Source: Pseudobutyrivibrio sp.
GTDB lineage: Bacteria > Bacillota > Clostridia > Lachnospirales > Lachnospiraceae
Assembly: GCA_024693775.1 (NCBI GenBank)
Contig: JAILKL010000080.1
Coordinates: forward strand, 1-37,014
Reading direction: 5' to 3'
Length of the DNA stretch: 37,014 nt
Position 1 is the first letter of the stretch. Each line of letters begins with the position of its first letter. The notes beneath the pieces were generated by a model, which did no database searches, was not told the origin of the DNA, and saw nothing but the letters and a program-made list of their open reading frames with translations. Shown here piece by piece: positions 9,163 through 16,706 of the stretch. Made by a program: the position numbers and the translations under genes.

Positions 9163-10845
9163 CTACCTCAACAAATGCAGTTTGTATGCTATATTGCAAA
9201 GCTTTGTACCACCAGGGAATCTAAGCAAGGTCTCTTCGTCGATACCACCAAATGTAAACATGGCAATAAAGTAAACAATGATACCTGCTATGATGGAAAT
9301 AGTTGTAGCAAAGGCATTTGCTATTCTAGCAAGTGTAAATATTGCAAATATAGCATTAGTTATACTGTAAACAATATAAACCACAACACCCATTATTAGG
9401 GAAGAAATAAGTGGTATTAAAAAGACAAGTCTCACATTGTATCTAGCCTTAGATACCTGTAAAACGGATCTTTGGTTAAGTATACACATAAGTAAAGCAT
9501 AAAAGGCATTTGCAATAATTACTGCAAAGATATTTAGCTTGAATACCTCCATTAAGATGAATAACAAAACAATATGTGCTATCAACGCAACAATGGCATT
9601 TTTTACTGGAATAGACATTTTGTCTAGACCCTGCAAAATACCATTTGAAAGAGTTGAAAGTGAGTAAAATACAATGGAGATACCACCGACAATAAGCATA
9701 AGCGCTGAGGTCTTGTCAGGATCGTTGAATAATAATTGCATCAAAGGTGAAGCTAAAACTATCATACCCACCGCGCAAGGAAAGGCTATAACCATGATAA
9801 AACGGTTTGCCATATTGATCTGTTTTCTAACTCTTGCGTCATCCTTTGCATTAAATGCCGCTGTAAGACTAGGTACTGTAGAAGCTGCCATAGATGATGC
9901 TATTGCTATAGGAACATTGACAAGAACCTTGTATTGACCTGTAAATACGCCCCACCACTCACTTATGGTATTTGCCTTGTAGCCCTGTAATACAGCAATA
10001 TTTTTAAATATTCCCTGATCAATAATTGAGCTAATGTTATAAATGGTTGTACTTAGTAATACAGGAATAATTGTCATTATAAGTATTGAAAAGATTGTAG
10101 AATAGCTTTCGGAAGTCTTATTCTTGTCCTTTTTTTGCATCTTTGTAAAGACCTTTTTAAAGGCGAAGAATATAAAAATCATGAATATCAATGCAAATAC
10201 TGCACCCATGGAGGTACCAAGTGTACCACCGGCTGCACCATATGCAGCTGCATAGCCATCTACATCTCCGAGAACTCCACCAACCTTTTTACCATATGTA
10301 AACAGAATGCTTGCAGCGACAACACTTACAATTGCATTGACGATTTGCTCTCCGATTTGAGAAATGGCACTAGGAATCATAGTGCCAAGACCCTGGAAAA
10401 AGCCTCTTAATACGCCAAGCACAGCAACTATAAGTAGTGTTGGTGCCAGCACCCTAAGAGCAATTGCTGATAAAGGTGTTTTAAGTAATGATCCTGTGAA
10501 AAACTCTGCTCCAAAATAAACTATTAAGGCTGCAGCGCCACCACTCACCAACGCAAAAATAAGGGCGCCAACCAAAACCTTTTTTGCGTCCTTAACACGT
10601 CCATTTGCCATTCTTGCGGATACTAATTTAGAAACCGCCAGCGGAATGCTGTATGAAGAAATAAGCAATATAATATTATAAATCTCGTATGCGGTGCCGT
10701 AGTAATCATTTCCTGTTTTACCAATAGTAGCCGTAAGTGGGACTCTATAAATAAGTCCCACAATGCGGCTGACAATTGAAGCAATGGCAAGGATTGAACC
10801 CTGCATTAAAAAACTAGCATCGCTATTTTTTTTGTTTCTTGTCAT
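9163..10845 (-). CDS. polysaccharide/lipid II flippase, MurJ/SpoVB-like (MOP superfamily)
   Basis: 560-residue polytopic membrane protein with roughly 14 hydrophobic segments spread over its whole length. The N-terminus (SFLMQGSILAIASIVSRIVGLIYRVPLT) is typical of the SpoVB/YtgP/Amj-type polysaccharide biosynthesis proteins of Firmicutes, followed by GNDYYGTAYEIYNIILLIS. Members move lipid-linked cell-wall precursors across the membrane; a lipid II flippase role is plausible, a sporulation-specific role cannot be assumed. It starts 9 nt after the DUF3048 lipoprotein stop and ends 3 nt before the flavoprotein start, so it is part of the long operon. Confidence 0.88.
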   Translation of the reverse strand: MTRNKKNSDASFLMQGSILAIASIVSRIVGLIYRVPLTATIGKTGNDYYGTAYEIYNIILLISSYSIPLAVSKLVSARMANGRVKDAKKVLVGALIFALVSGGAAALIVYFGAEFFTGSLLKTPLSAIALRVLAPTLLIVAVLGVLRGFFQGLGTMIPSAISQIGEQIVNAIVSVVAASILFTYGKKVGGVLGDVDGYAAAYGAAGGTLGTSMGAVFALIFMIFIFFAFKKVFTKMQKKDKNKTSESYSTIFSILIMTIIPVLLSTTIYNISSIIDQGIFKNIAVLQGYKANTISEWWGVFTGQYKVLVNVPIAIASSMAASTVPSLTAAFNAKDDARVRKQINMANRFIMVIAFPCAVGMIVLASPLMQLLFNDPDKTSALMLIVGGISIVFYSLSTLSNGILQGLDKMSIPVKNAIVALIAHIVLLFILMEVFKLNIFAVIIANAFYALLMCILNQRSVLQVSKARYNVRLVFLIPLISSLIMGVVVYIVYSITNAIFAIFTLARIANAFATTISIIAGIIVYFIAMFTFGGIDEETLLRFPGGTKLCNIAYKLHLLR

Positions 10846-10854
10846 AAATCTCTA

Positions 10855-11973
10855 TTAATTCGCCTTAGAAAAATCTGATTTATCAGCATAGAAAACGTTC
10901 TTGCTAGAGTATTCCTGCTGACTTGCCTGAATCCAAGTAACACCTGTGTTGAGCTGAATCTCTTCACCGCTGCCTGCATAATAGTAATGTGTGATATCGC
11001 TATCAGCATCCTTTGACCAAACAATATCTACTACCTTACCGTTTGAGATGTACTTACCTGTACCTGTGTTGTATGAAAGTAAGTATCCAAGATACTGAGA
11101 ACCTTCGTATGTCCACCAATCAACATCCTGAATAATGATGTTCTTTGCTGTAAGCTGGTCGCCTGTTACAGCATCTACCTGCTTCTGGTTGAACTCATAT
11201 CTATAATATAAGCCGTCATCCTCATTGTAAATCCAATATGGATGGTTTGTTGAATAGTAAAGCTCTACTGCCTCACAATCCTCACCGTCTGCAAGATCAT
11301 TTCCATTTTCTGCAAATGTAAAGTGTGGCTCATAGTTTGAAGGAAGCTCCTGGCTGTAGCCAAGCTTTTCGATACCCTTGTCGATACCATCAGAGTTTGT
11401 GTAAAGTGTATGCTCTGATTTACCTGTACGATAAGCAGCAGCACTACCCTTTTTACCCTCTAACTGAAGAGCGTTAAGGTTGTCTACAAGTCCGTTGTCA
11501 ATAAGCTCAAATGCTGCTGGGTTTCCACCTGCATGCATGTAGATAGCATCATACTCACTAGCAAAGTAAACATAGTAAGGTCTTGAACTACGGATGTTTC
11601 CAATCTGATCAAGTCCAGAATAGTCATCAAAGATTGCCATCATACGAGTGATGCCACCCTCAACAACACATTCATAAATAACACCTGCATTGGCAATACC
11701 ATACTGAGGTAAACATGCCTTTGTATTTTCAATCATTACAGCTACAGGTCTCTGTCTGCCATATTCAGCATCAACGAATTCACCTGTAAGATAACTTCTA
11801 ACCTGACCTTCGTCTGAGGTTTGCTCCCAGAATGGAACAGAATCATCAACTGGCTCTTGATCTACATCATAAGCAGCTTCTGTTGAAGTATTCTCCTCTT
11901 CGTTTTTTCCGCATGCGACTAATGAAGTAACCATTGTAAGAACAAGTAATGCAGATACAAGTTGTTTTTTCAT
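10855..11973 (-). CDS. DUF3048 (YerB-like) lipoprotein
   Basis: 372-residue predicted secreted lipoprotein. The signal peptide MKKQLVSALLVLTMVTSLVA is followed by Cys21, a good lipobox (LVAC). The mature part starts with an acidic, low-complexity linker and then shows the DUF3048 pattern: RPVAVMIENTKACLPQYGI, YECVVEGGITRMMAIF, IGNIRSSRPYYVYFASEYDA, and a C-terminal half with VDWWTYEGSQYLGYLLSYNTG. The family resembles B. subtilis YerB, whose molecular role is not settled. Location between ybeY and a flippase gene would fit an envelope function, but this is inference. Confidence 0.9.
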   Translation of the reverse strand: MKKQLVSALLVLTMVTSLVACGKNEEENTSTEAAYDVDQEPVDDSVPFWEQTSDEGQVRSYLTGEFVDAEYGRQRPVAVMIENTKACLPQYGIANAGVIYECVVEGGITRMMAIFDDYSGLDQIGNIRSSRPYYVYFASEYDAIYMHAGGNPAAFELIDNGLVDNLNALQLEGKKGSAAAYRTGKSEHTLYTNSDGIDKGIEKLGYSQELPSNYEPHFTFAENGNDLADGEDCEAVELYYSTNHPYWIYNEDDGLYYRYEFNQKQVDAVTGDQLTAKNIIIQDVDWWTYEGSQYLGYLLSYNTGTGKYISNGKVVDIVWSKDADSDITHYYYAGSGEEIQLNTGVTWIQASQQEYSSKNVFYADKSDFSKAN

Positions 11974-11991
11974 AAAACTGTCTCCTTTTCT

Positions 11992-12489
11992 TTATTCGCG
12001 TGTGATTTTGAGTATGTCTAAAATCTCCGCCTGTTTTTTCTCCATAACTGATGCTTCTGCCTCAGTCATGTGATCAAACCCAAATAAATGTAACATACTA
12101 TGGGCTATAAGAAAAGCATACTCTCGAAGTTCTGAATGTCCATATTCAAGTGCCTGTGAATGTATTCTGTCTAAACAAAGCACTATGTCTCCAAGTATGG
12201 CTTCTCCTGTCTCAAAGTTAAAATTGTCATCATTTTCTTCAAGATGACTGAAATCTCCAGCTGTTTCATAGTCAATCATAGGAAAAGACAAAACATCTGT
12301 AGGTGAATCTATATCGCGGAATTCCTTGTTGATCACTCTAATGCCTTCAGCATCCGTTATGGTAAGGCTGACCTCGGCCTCGAATGGGAAATCCACATAG
12401 GAAATAGCCTGATTAATAACATCTTTGGCTATTTGCTTGTAATCAAAATCTAAATCGGGTTTTACTTCTTCTTCAATAAAAATCGTCAT
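11992..12489 (-). CDS. ybeY: endoribonuclease YbeY (16S rRNA maturation factor)
   Basis: Zinc-dependent single-strand RNase linked to 16S rRNA 3' end maturation and ribosome quality control. The 165-residue protein has the diagnostic H-x3-H-x5-H metal site at His130, His134 and His140 (AHSMLHLFGFDH) and the conserved DSPTDVLSFP segment at 61-70. Its ATG overlaps the stop of the upstream membrane protein in an ATGA junction. The phoH - 7TM protein - ybeY order matches the widespread phoH-yqfF-ybeY cluster of Firmicutes. Confidence 0.96.
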   Translation of the reverse strand: MTIFIEEEVKPDLDFDYKQIAKDVINQAISYVDFPFEAEVSLTITDAEGIRVINKEFRDIDSPTDVLSFPMIDYETAGDFSHLEENDDNFNFETGEAILGDIVLCLDRIHSQALEYGHSELREYAFLIAHSMLHLFGFDHMTEAEASVMEKKQAEILDILKITRE

Positions 12490-13679
12490 GCTAATATATC
12501 CTCTTTTGTAAGTCTTTCTCGGATTAATAGGAAATGGTTCATTGTAAGACCTGAATTGTCATAATAACCCTTTTGAGAAAGTTCGTTTATAGTCTGGTAG
12601 ATGACCATATTTTGATTCCAAGAGCTACGCATCGAATCAGCATCAAAAAGCTCTACCTTTGTGACTACTGAATCTACCATATGAACTATGGCTGATTCTT
12701 TGCTGCTAGGCAAATCTATAATACCACCGTATTCGGAAAGTATTTGAATAACATCCTCTGGAAAGCAATGATCATTGGCAATTTTTATAGCGTTATCAAT
12801 CATTGGCTCACCCTCCATTTTGCCAAGTCTGTAATAAAAACCGGCACAGGCTGCAAGAGAGCTATTTCCGTGAATTTCCTCGGCACAAATTCTAGATAAT
12901 CTGCCAACACGGCTGGCATGATTGAATTCGATGATAGAAAATTTCTTGATGTCCTGATATAGCCCGTATTCAGGGCTAAGCAATTCCATATAGCAATCGG
13001 TCTGAGCGTTGTTAACTGCTCTATTCATAAGTGGAACAAAGATGCAGCAAAGTGCGCATACTGTAAGGCCACTTAACAGACCATATATGAATATTATAAG
13101 TGATATTTCGATATAATTAAAATAATAAAATGTGACAGAAAACAGCGTATTTACTGCAAAAATAATCAGTAAGGAATAAATGCGCTCTAGTGCGTCCCAG
13201 GTTTTGAAGAAAGGTGCAATAAGTGTACCGAAGGCTACTAGCATAACATAGCATAAAACTATGTATACGCCAAAATCGCTACAGATAGATAGCACTGAGA
13301 CTAAATATATGCCAAGCGCACTATTTAATCCCTCATCAAAAACTGTACTGGAAAAAATTGTTATAAACATTACTGGTGCGAAGAAATCCGGCGCAAATTT
13401 TGAACACAGGATTATGAATAACCAATCCAACAGTAATACAATAACCATTTTTCCATAAGAAATATAATTAAATTCCGGCAGTGTGCCAGAAAGTCTTCTT
13501 CGTGTAATAGAAACCAGCCATAAGAAAAAATAACAAATAGAAATGGCTGCGATACAGATAAATTTATCTATTAACAAAGAATTTAAAGCCCCAATAATTA
13601 CAATGCCTATAATAAATATAAGCCCCATAATCGCCCCATAGGTAAAACGTAACAGCGAAAATCTGTCAGTATGTTTCAT
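12486..13679 (-). CDS. degenerate, shortened 7TM-HD (PgpH/YqfF-like) membrane protein
   Basis: 397 residues with about seven hydrophobic helices in residues 10-215 and a cytosolic tail. It occupies the place of yqfF/pgpH (c-di-AMP phosphodiesterase) between phoH and ybeY. The junction VPLMNRAVNNAQTDCYMELL at 215-234 and the stretch AGFYYRLGKM at 279-288 align by eye with the LPLLE...TD..LLEL and GAYYHDIGKM segments of PgpH. His254 and Asp336 are retained, but the catalytic His-Asp dyad is Tyr283-Arg284, and the later EQHHG-type motif reads SEYGG. The N-terminal extracellular domain of full-length PgpH (about 700 residues) is absent. Phosphodiesterase activity is therefore unlikely; a sensor, scaffold or regulatory role is possible. 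It overlaps both neighbours (TAATG and ATGA). Confidence 0.8.
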   Translation of the reverse strand: MKHTDRFSLLRFTYGAIMGLIFIIGIVIIGALNSLLIDKFICIAAISICYFFLWLVSITRRRLSGTLPEFNYISYGKMVIVLLLDWLFIILCSKFAPDFFAPVMFITIFSSTVFDEGLNSALGIYLVSVLSICSDFGVYIVLCYVMLVAFGTLIAPFFKTWDALERIYSLLIIFAVNTLFSVTFYYFNYIEISLIIFIYGLLSGLTVCALCCIFVPLMNRAVNNAQTDCYMELLSPEYGLYQDIKKFSIIEFNHASRVGRLSRICAEEIHGNSSLAACAGFYYRLGKMEGEPMIDNAIKIANDHCFPEDVIQILSEYGGIIDLPSSKESAIVHMVDSVVTKVELFDADSMRSSWNQNMVIYQTINELSQKGYYDNSGLTMNHFLLIRERLTKEDILA

Positions 13680-14671
13680 TATTTTGTTTTTGTCCTTCTC
13701 GATTTATTTTCTGCTTTTTTCTCAGCAACTTCATATGCATTAACGATTTTCTGTACTAATGGATGTCTAACTACATCGGCGCTCTTTAGCTCACATACTT
13801 TTATGTCATCAATATTCTTAAGAATCTTCATGGCGTCATCGAGTCCGGAACGAGCTCCCTTTGGCAAATCCACCTGTGTTTTATCACCAGTGATAACTGC
13901 CTTTGAACCAAATCCGATTCTGGTTAAGAACATTTTCATCTGAGCAGGTGTAGTATTCTGAGCCTCATCTAGGATAATGAAGGCGTTGTCTAGAGTACGT
14001 CCTCGCATATATGCCAGTGGTGCCACCTCTATAAGACCCTTTTCCATATTTCTTTGGAAGCTTTCTGCACCCATAATTTGATAAAGTGCATCGTAAAGAG
14101 GTCTAAGATAAGGATCTACCTTGCTCTGTAAATCTCCCGGCAAGAAGCCAAGCTTTTCTCCTGCCTCGATGGCTGGTCTTGTAAGAATAATGCGCGATAC
14201 CTCCTCGTTTTTAAAGGCTGTAATAGCCTTTGCCATGGCAAGGTAGGTCTTTCCTGTACCAGCTGGACCGACACCAAAAACAATCATGTTGTTTGAAATG
14301 GCGTCCACGTATTTCTTTTGACCAAGTGTCTTTGGAGCAACAGGCTTTCCTGTTGTTGTATGACAAATGATTTCGCCTCTGGCCTCAGAGGTCTCGTGAT
14401 TTTCAATCTTTTCCTGTTCTAATGACATAACGTAATTAACATCCTGTATAGTGATTATATTCCCGCCCTTTGATAGGGATAAAAGCTCATCCATAATGAT
14501 GGCGGCATGTTCTACATGATTTCTTTCGCCAACGATTTTTAGGGCGTCATCTCTCATTATAAAAGAAATGCTCATTCCCTTTTCTATAGCCTTTATGTTT
14601 TTATCAAATTGTCCAAAGATATTGTCAATGTGATCGGCAGGAATATCTATGTTTAAAGTAAAGTCTTCCAT
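13679..14671 (-). CDS. phoH: PhoH family ATPase
   Basis: 330-residue PhoH-like P-loop protein, cytoplasmic, thought to act in RNA metabolism with YbeY. The N-terminal 80 residues form a KH-like segment; Walker A is GPAGTGKT at residues 135-142; the Walker B region is FIILDEAQNTTPAQMKMFLTR, followed by the sensor-like ITGDKTQVDLPKG. The C-terminal tail is lysine/arginine-rich. It lies 4 nt after pdp and overlaps the membrane-protein start by one base. Biochemical role (helicase or nuclease partner) is not proven for this protein. Confidence 0.93.
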   Translation of the reverse strand: MEDFTLNIDIPADHIDNIFGQFDKNIKAIEKGMSISFIMRDDALKIVGERNHVEHAAIIMDELLSLSKGGNIITIQDVNYVMSLEQEKIENHETSEARGEIICHTTTGKPVAPKTLGQKKYVDAISNNMIVFGVGPAGTGKTYLAMAKAITAFKNEEVSRIILTRPAIEAGEKLGFLPGDLQSKVDPYLRPLYDALYQIMGAESFQRNMEKGLIEVAPLAYMRGRTLDNAFIILDEAQNTTPAQMKMFLTRIGFGSKAVITGDKTQVDLPKGARSGLDDAMKILKNIDDIKVCELKSADVVRHPLVQKIVNAYEVAEKKAENKSRRTKTK

Positions 14672-14674
14672 AAA

Positions 14675-15979
14675 TTATTCCACAATATCTATAATCAAAT
14701 CCATATGATCACAAGCTTCAGGAGAAACTACTGTAGCCTTGCGAATCATTTCCTCGGCAACCTTTGCTTTCTTTTCATCATTTGTGTGGATGTAGCAAAG
14801 TGCCTCTCCTGCTTTTACAGTATCGCCTACTTTTTTATTAAGCACGATACCTACGGACATATCAATAACGTCCTCAAATGTTTCTCTACCGCCGCCTAAT
14901 GACATAGAGGCAAGTCCGATAGACTCTGCCTTTATTGCATGTACATATCCGTCTGTAAGGGAATTTACAGGGATAATGTATTTGGCTGGCTTGAATTTAT
15001 TAATATCCTTTGCATAAGATGAATCACCACCCTGTGCCTCGATAAATTCAACAAATTTTGCAAGTGCTCTTCCTGAAGAAACTGCTTCCTTCATAAGCTC
15101 CTTTGCCTTTGCTTTGTCCTTTTCAATCTCAGAAAATACAATCATCTGAGAACCAAGCTCATAGACAACTTCCATTAAATCCTCTGGTCCATTGCCATTT
15201 AAAGCATTGATAGCCTCGATTACCTCAAGGTCGTTTCCTACTGCAAAGCCAAGTGGCTCATCCATGTTTGTAAGGATGGCTGCAATTTTTTTGTCGGCTT
15301 TCTTTCCGATGTCTACCATTGATTTGGCAAGCTCTAAGGCAGACTCCTTGTTTTTCATGAAGGCACCGTCACCTACTGTAACATCTAAAACAATAGCATC
15401 AGTACCAGCTGCTAGCTTCTTTGACATAATAGAACCAGTGATAAGAGAAATCTCATCTACTGTAGCTGTAACGTCTCTAAGAGCGTATAGCTTTTTGTCT
15501 GCAGGAGCCAAGTTTTTTGACTGACCTGTAACAGCAATTTTTATATCGTTTACCTGGTTGATGAACTGCTCCTCAGAAAGGGAAACATTGAAACCAGGAA
15601 AAGCCTCTAATTTGTCGATAGTACCACCTGTATGACCAAGTCCTCTACCACTCATCTTTGCAACAGGTACACCGATTGATGCAATGATTGGTCCTAAAAC
15701 AAGTGTTACCTTATCTCCTACACCACCTGTAGAATGCTTGTCGATTTTAACTCCATCTATAGATGATAAATCTAAAATATCTCCTGAATCTCTCATGGCC
15801 ATAGTAAGGTCGTATCTTTCACGAACGTTCATGCCATTGAAATAAATAGCCATTAATAATGCAGATATCTGATAATCTGGAATTTCGTCATGAGTGTAGC
15901 CATTGATGATGTGATATATCTCCTCTGTGCTAAGCTCTTGACCTAATTTTTTCTTTTCAATTAAATCGTACATTCTCAT
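14675..15979 (-). CDS. pdp: pyrimidine-nucleoside phosphorylase
   Basis: Phosphorolysis of uridine, deoxyuridine and thymidine to the free base and (deoxy)ribose-1-phosphate, for pyrimidine salvage. The 434-residue protein has the phosphate/nucleoside-binding motif KHSTGGVGDK at 81-90, MSGRGLGHTGGTIDKLEA (family signature), and a C-terminal biotinyl-like lobe with KAGEALCYIHTN. The N-terminus MRMYDLIEKK matches the Bacillus Pdp pattern, supporting the ATG at 15979, with AGGGG 9 nt upstream. Thymidine phosphorylase (deoA) is the alternative name; the Firmicute form usually accepts both bases. Its presence in an rRNA/repair operon is typical only of some clostridia. Confidence 0.95.
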   Translation of the reverse strand: MRMYDLIEKKKLGQELSTEEIYHIINGYTHDEIPDYQISALLMAIYFNGMNVRERYDLTMAMRDSGDILDLSSIDGVKIDKHSTGGVGDKVTLVLGPIIASIGVPVAKMSGRGLGHTGGTIDKLEAFPGFNVSLSEEQFINQVNDIKIAVTGQSKNLAPADKKLYALRDVTATVDEISLITGSIMSKKLAAGTDAIVLDVTVGDGAFMKNKESALELAKSMVDIGKKADKKIAAILTNMDEPLGFAVGNDLEVIEAINALNGNGPEDLMEVVYELGSQMIVFSEIEKDKAKAKELMKEAVSSGRALAKFVEFIEAQGGDSSYAKDINKFKPAKYIIPVNSLTDGYVHAIKAESIGLASMSLGGGRETFEDVIDMSVGIVLNKKVGDTVKAGEALCYIHTNDEKKAKVAEEMIRKATVVSPEACDHMDLIIDIVE

Positions 15980-16003
15980 ATTGAAATACCCCTAAAAAAT
16001 AAA

Positions 16004-16483
16004 TTATTTATGATAAGGCTCATTTTTCATAATTCGAAAGGCCCTATATATTTGCTCTGATAAAATTACTCGCATTAATTGATGTGGAAATGTCATTTTT
16101 GAAAAGGATATTTGATAGTTGGAACGCTTCATAATGGAATCAGATAAACCGAGAGAACCTCCAATTACAAAGTCGATGGTGCTGTTCCCTTGTATGCTAA
16201 TATCCTCAATGTATTTTGAAAAAGCAACCGAATCAAATTGCTTTCCAAGAATTGCAAGTGCAATAACAAAATCCCTCTCCCCAATGTGTTTGAATAATCT
16301 TTCGGCTTCTTTGTCCTTTACAATATTAATTTCATTTTCAGATGCATTCTCAGAAGTCTTTTCATCTGCTACCTCTATTATTTTGAAGGTGCAATACTTT
16401 GATAGACGTTTTGAGTATTCATCAATAGCATCTCTATAAAATTTTTCTTTTATTTTTCCTACACAAAGAATCCTAATATTCAT
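16004..16483 (-). CDS. rlmH: 23S rRNA (pseudouridine1915-N3)-methyltransferase RlmH
   Basis: SPOUT-class methyltransferase acting on helix 69 of 23S rRNA in the assembled 70S ribosome. The 159-residue protein has normal length, the SAM-binding knot motif FVIGGSLGLS at 105-114, and the classic C-terminus MTFPHQLMRVILSEQIYRAFRI...EPYHK. The N-terminus MNIRILCVGKIKEK matches the family, so the ATG at 16483 is secure, yet no Shine-Dalgarno precedes it and a promoter -10 lies only 7 nt upstream. It is the first gene of the long left-hand operon. Confidence 0.97.
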   Translation of the reverse strand: MNIRILCVGKIKEKFYRDAIDEYSKRLSKYCTFKIIEVADEKTSENASENEINIVKDKEAERLFKHIGERDFVIALAILGKQFDSVAFSKYIEDISIQGNSTIDFVIGGSLGLSDSIMKRSNYQISFSKMTFPHQLMRVILSEQIYRAFRIMKNEPYHK

Positions 16484-16490
16484 GGAATCT

Positions 16491-16519
16491 ATTTTAGACC
16501 ATTTAGCCTAATTACTCAA
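16491..16519 (-). promoter_or_regulatory. candidate SigA promoter of rlmH operon
   Basis: On the minus strand, TTGAGT (16519-16514), a 17-nt spacer and TAAAAT (16496-16491). The predicted start falls at or one base before the rlmH ATG, giving an almost leaderless mRNA. Position just downstream of a terminator supports a promoter here. Confidence 0.6.
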
Positions 16520-16531
16520 CAAATTACAAAT

Positions 16532-16563
16532 AAAAAGACACGCCTGCGGTGACGTGTCTTTTT
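16532..16563 (-). terminator. bidirectional intrinsic terminator
   Basis: Perfect 11-bp stem (AAAAAGACACG at 16532-16542 with its complement at 16553-16563) and a 10-nt loop; A-tract and T-tract flank it on both sides, so it can work in either direction. On the minus strand it ends the ftsK-fhs-zinc-ribbon gene unit before rlmH. Confidence 0.9.
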
Positions 16564-16607
16564 AAAGGGAGAATAATGTTATGAAAAATGTATCTCTAAT
16601 TGAGATG

Positions 16608-16635
16608 ATGTTATGATACTAATAAAATATGTCAA
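16608..16635 (-). promoter_or_regulatory. candidate promoter of a short intergenic RNA
   Basis: Minus-strand TTGACA (perfect -35, 16635-16630), 16-nt spacer, TAACAT (-10, 16613-16608). It points at the terminator 16563-16532, so a transcript of about 70-75 nt would result. The rest of the gap 16484-16706 holds only AT-rich sequence and no credible gene. Confidence 0.4.
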
Positions 16636-16706
16636 AATAGTCTGTTTATTGTGAACATATTATGACTTAATGTTGATTAAACAATGAAAAAAATTATGAA
16701 TTAATA

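Noticed and set aside
16581-16616. Plus-strand 11-codon frame with GGGAG upstream
   Set aside because: Too short, no plus-strand promoter seen, and it lies directly after a terminator; probably chance.
16649-16655. TTGTGAA, a Bacillus-type Rex half-site; another copy on the opposite strand at 32491-32497
   Set aside because: Neither has a second half at the right distance, so they are not called as Rex boxes.
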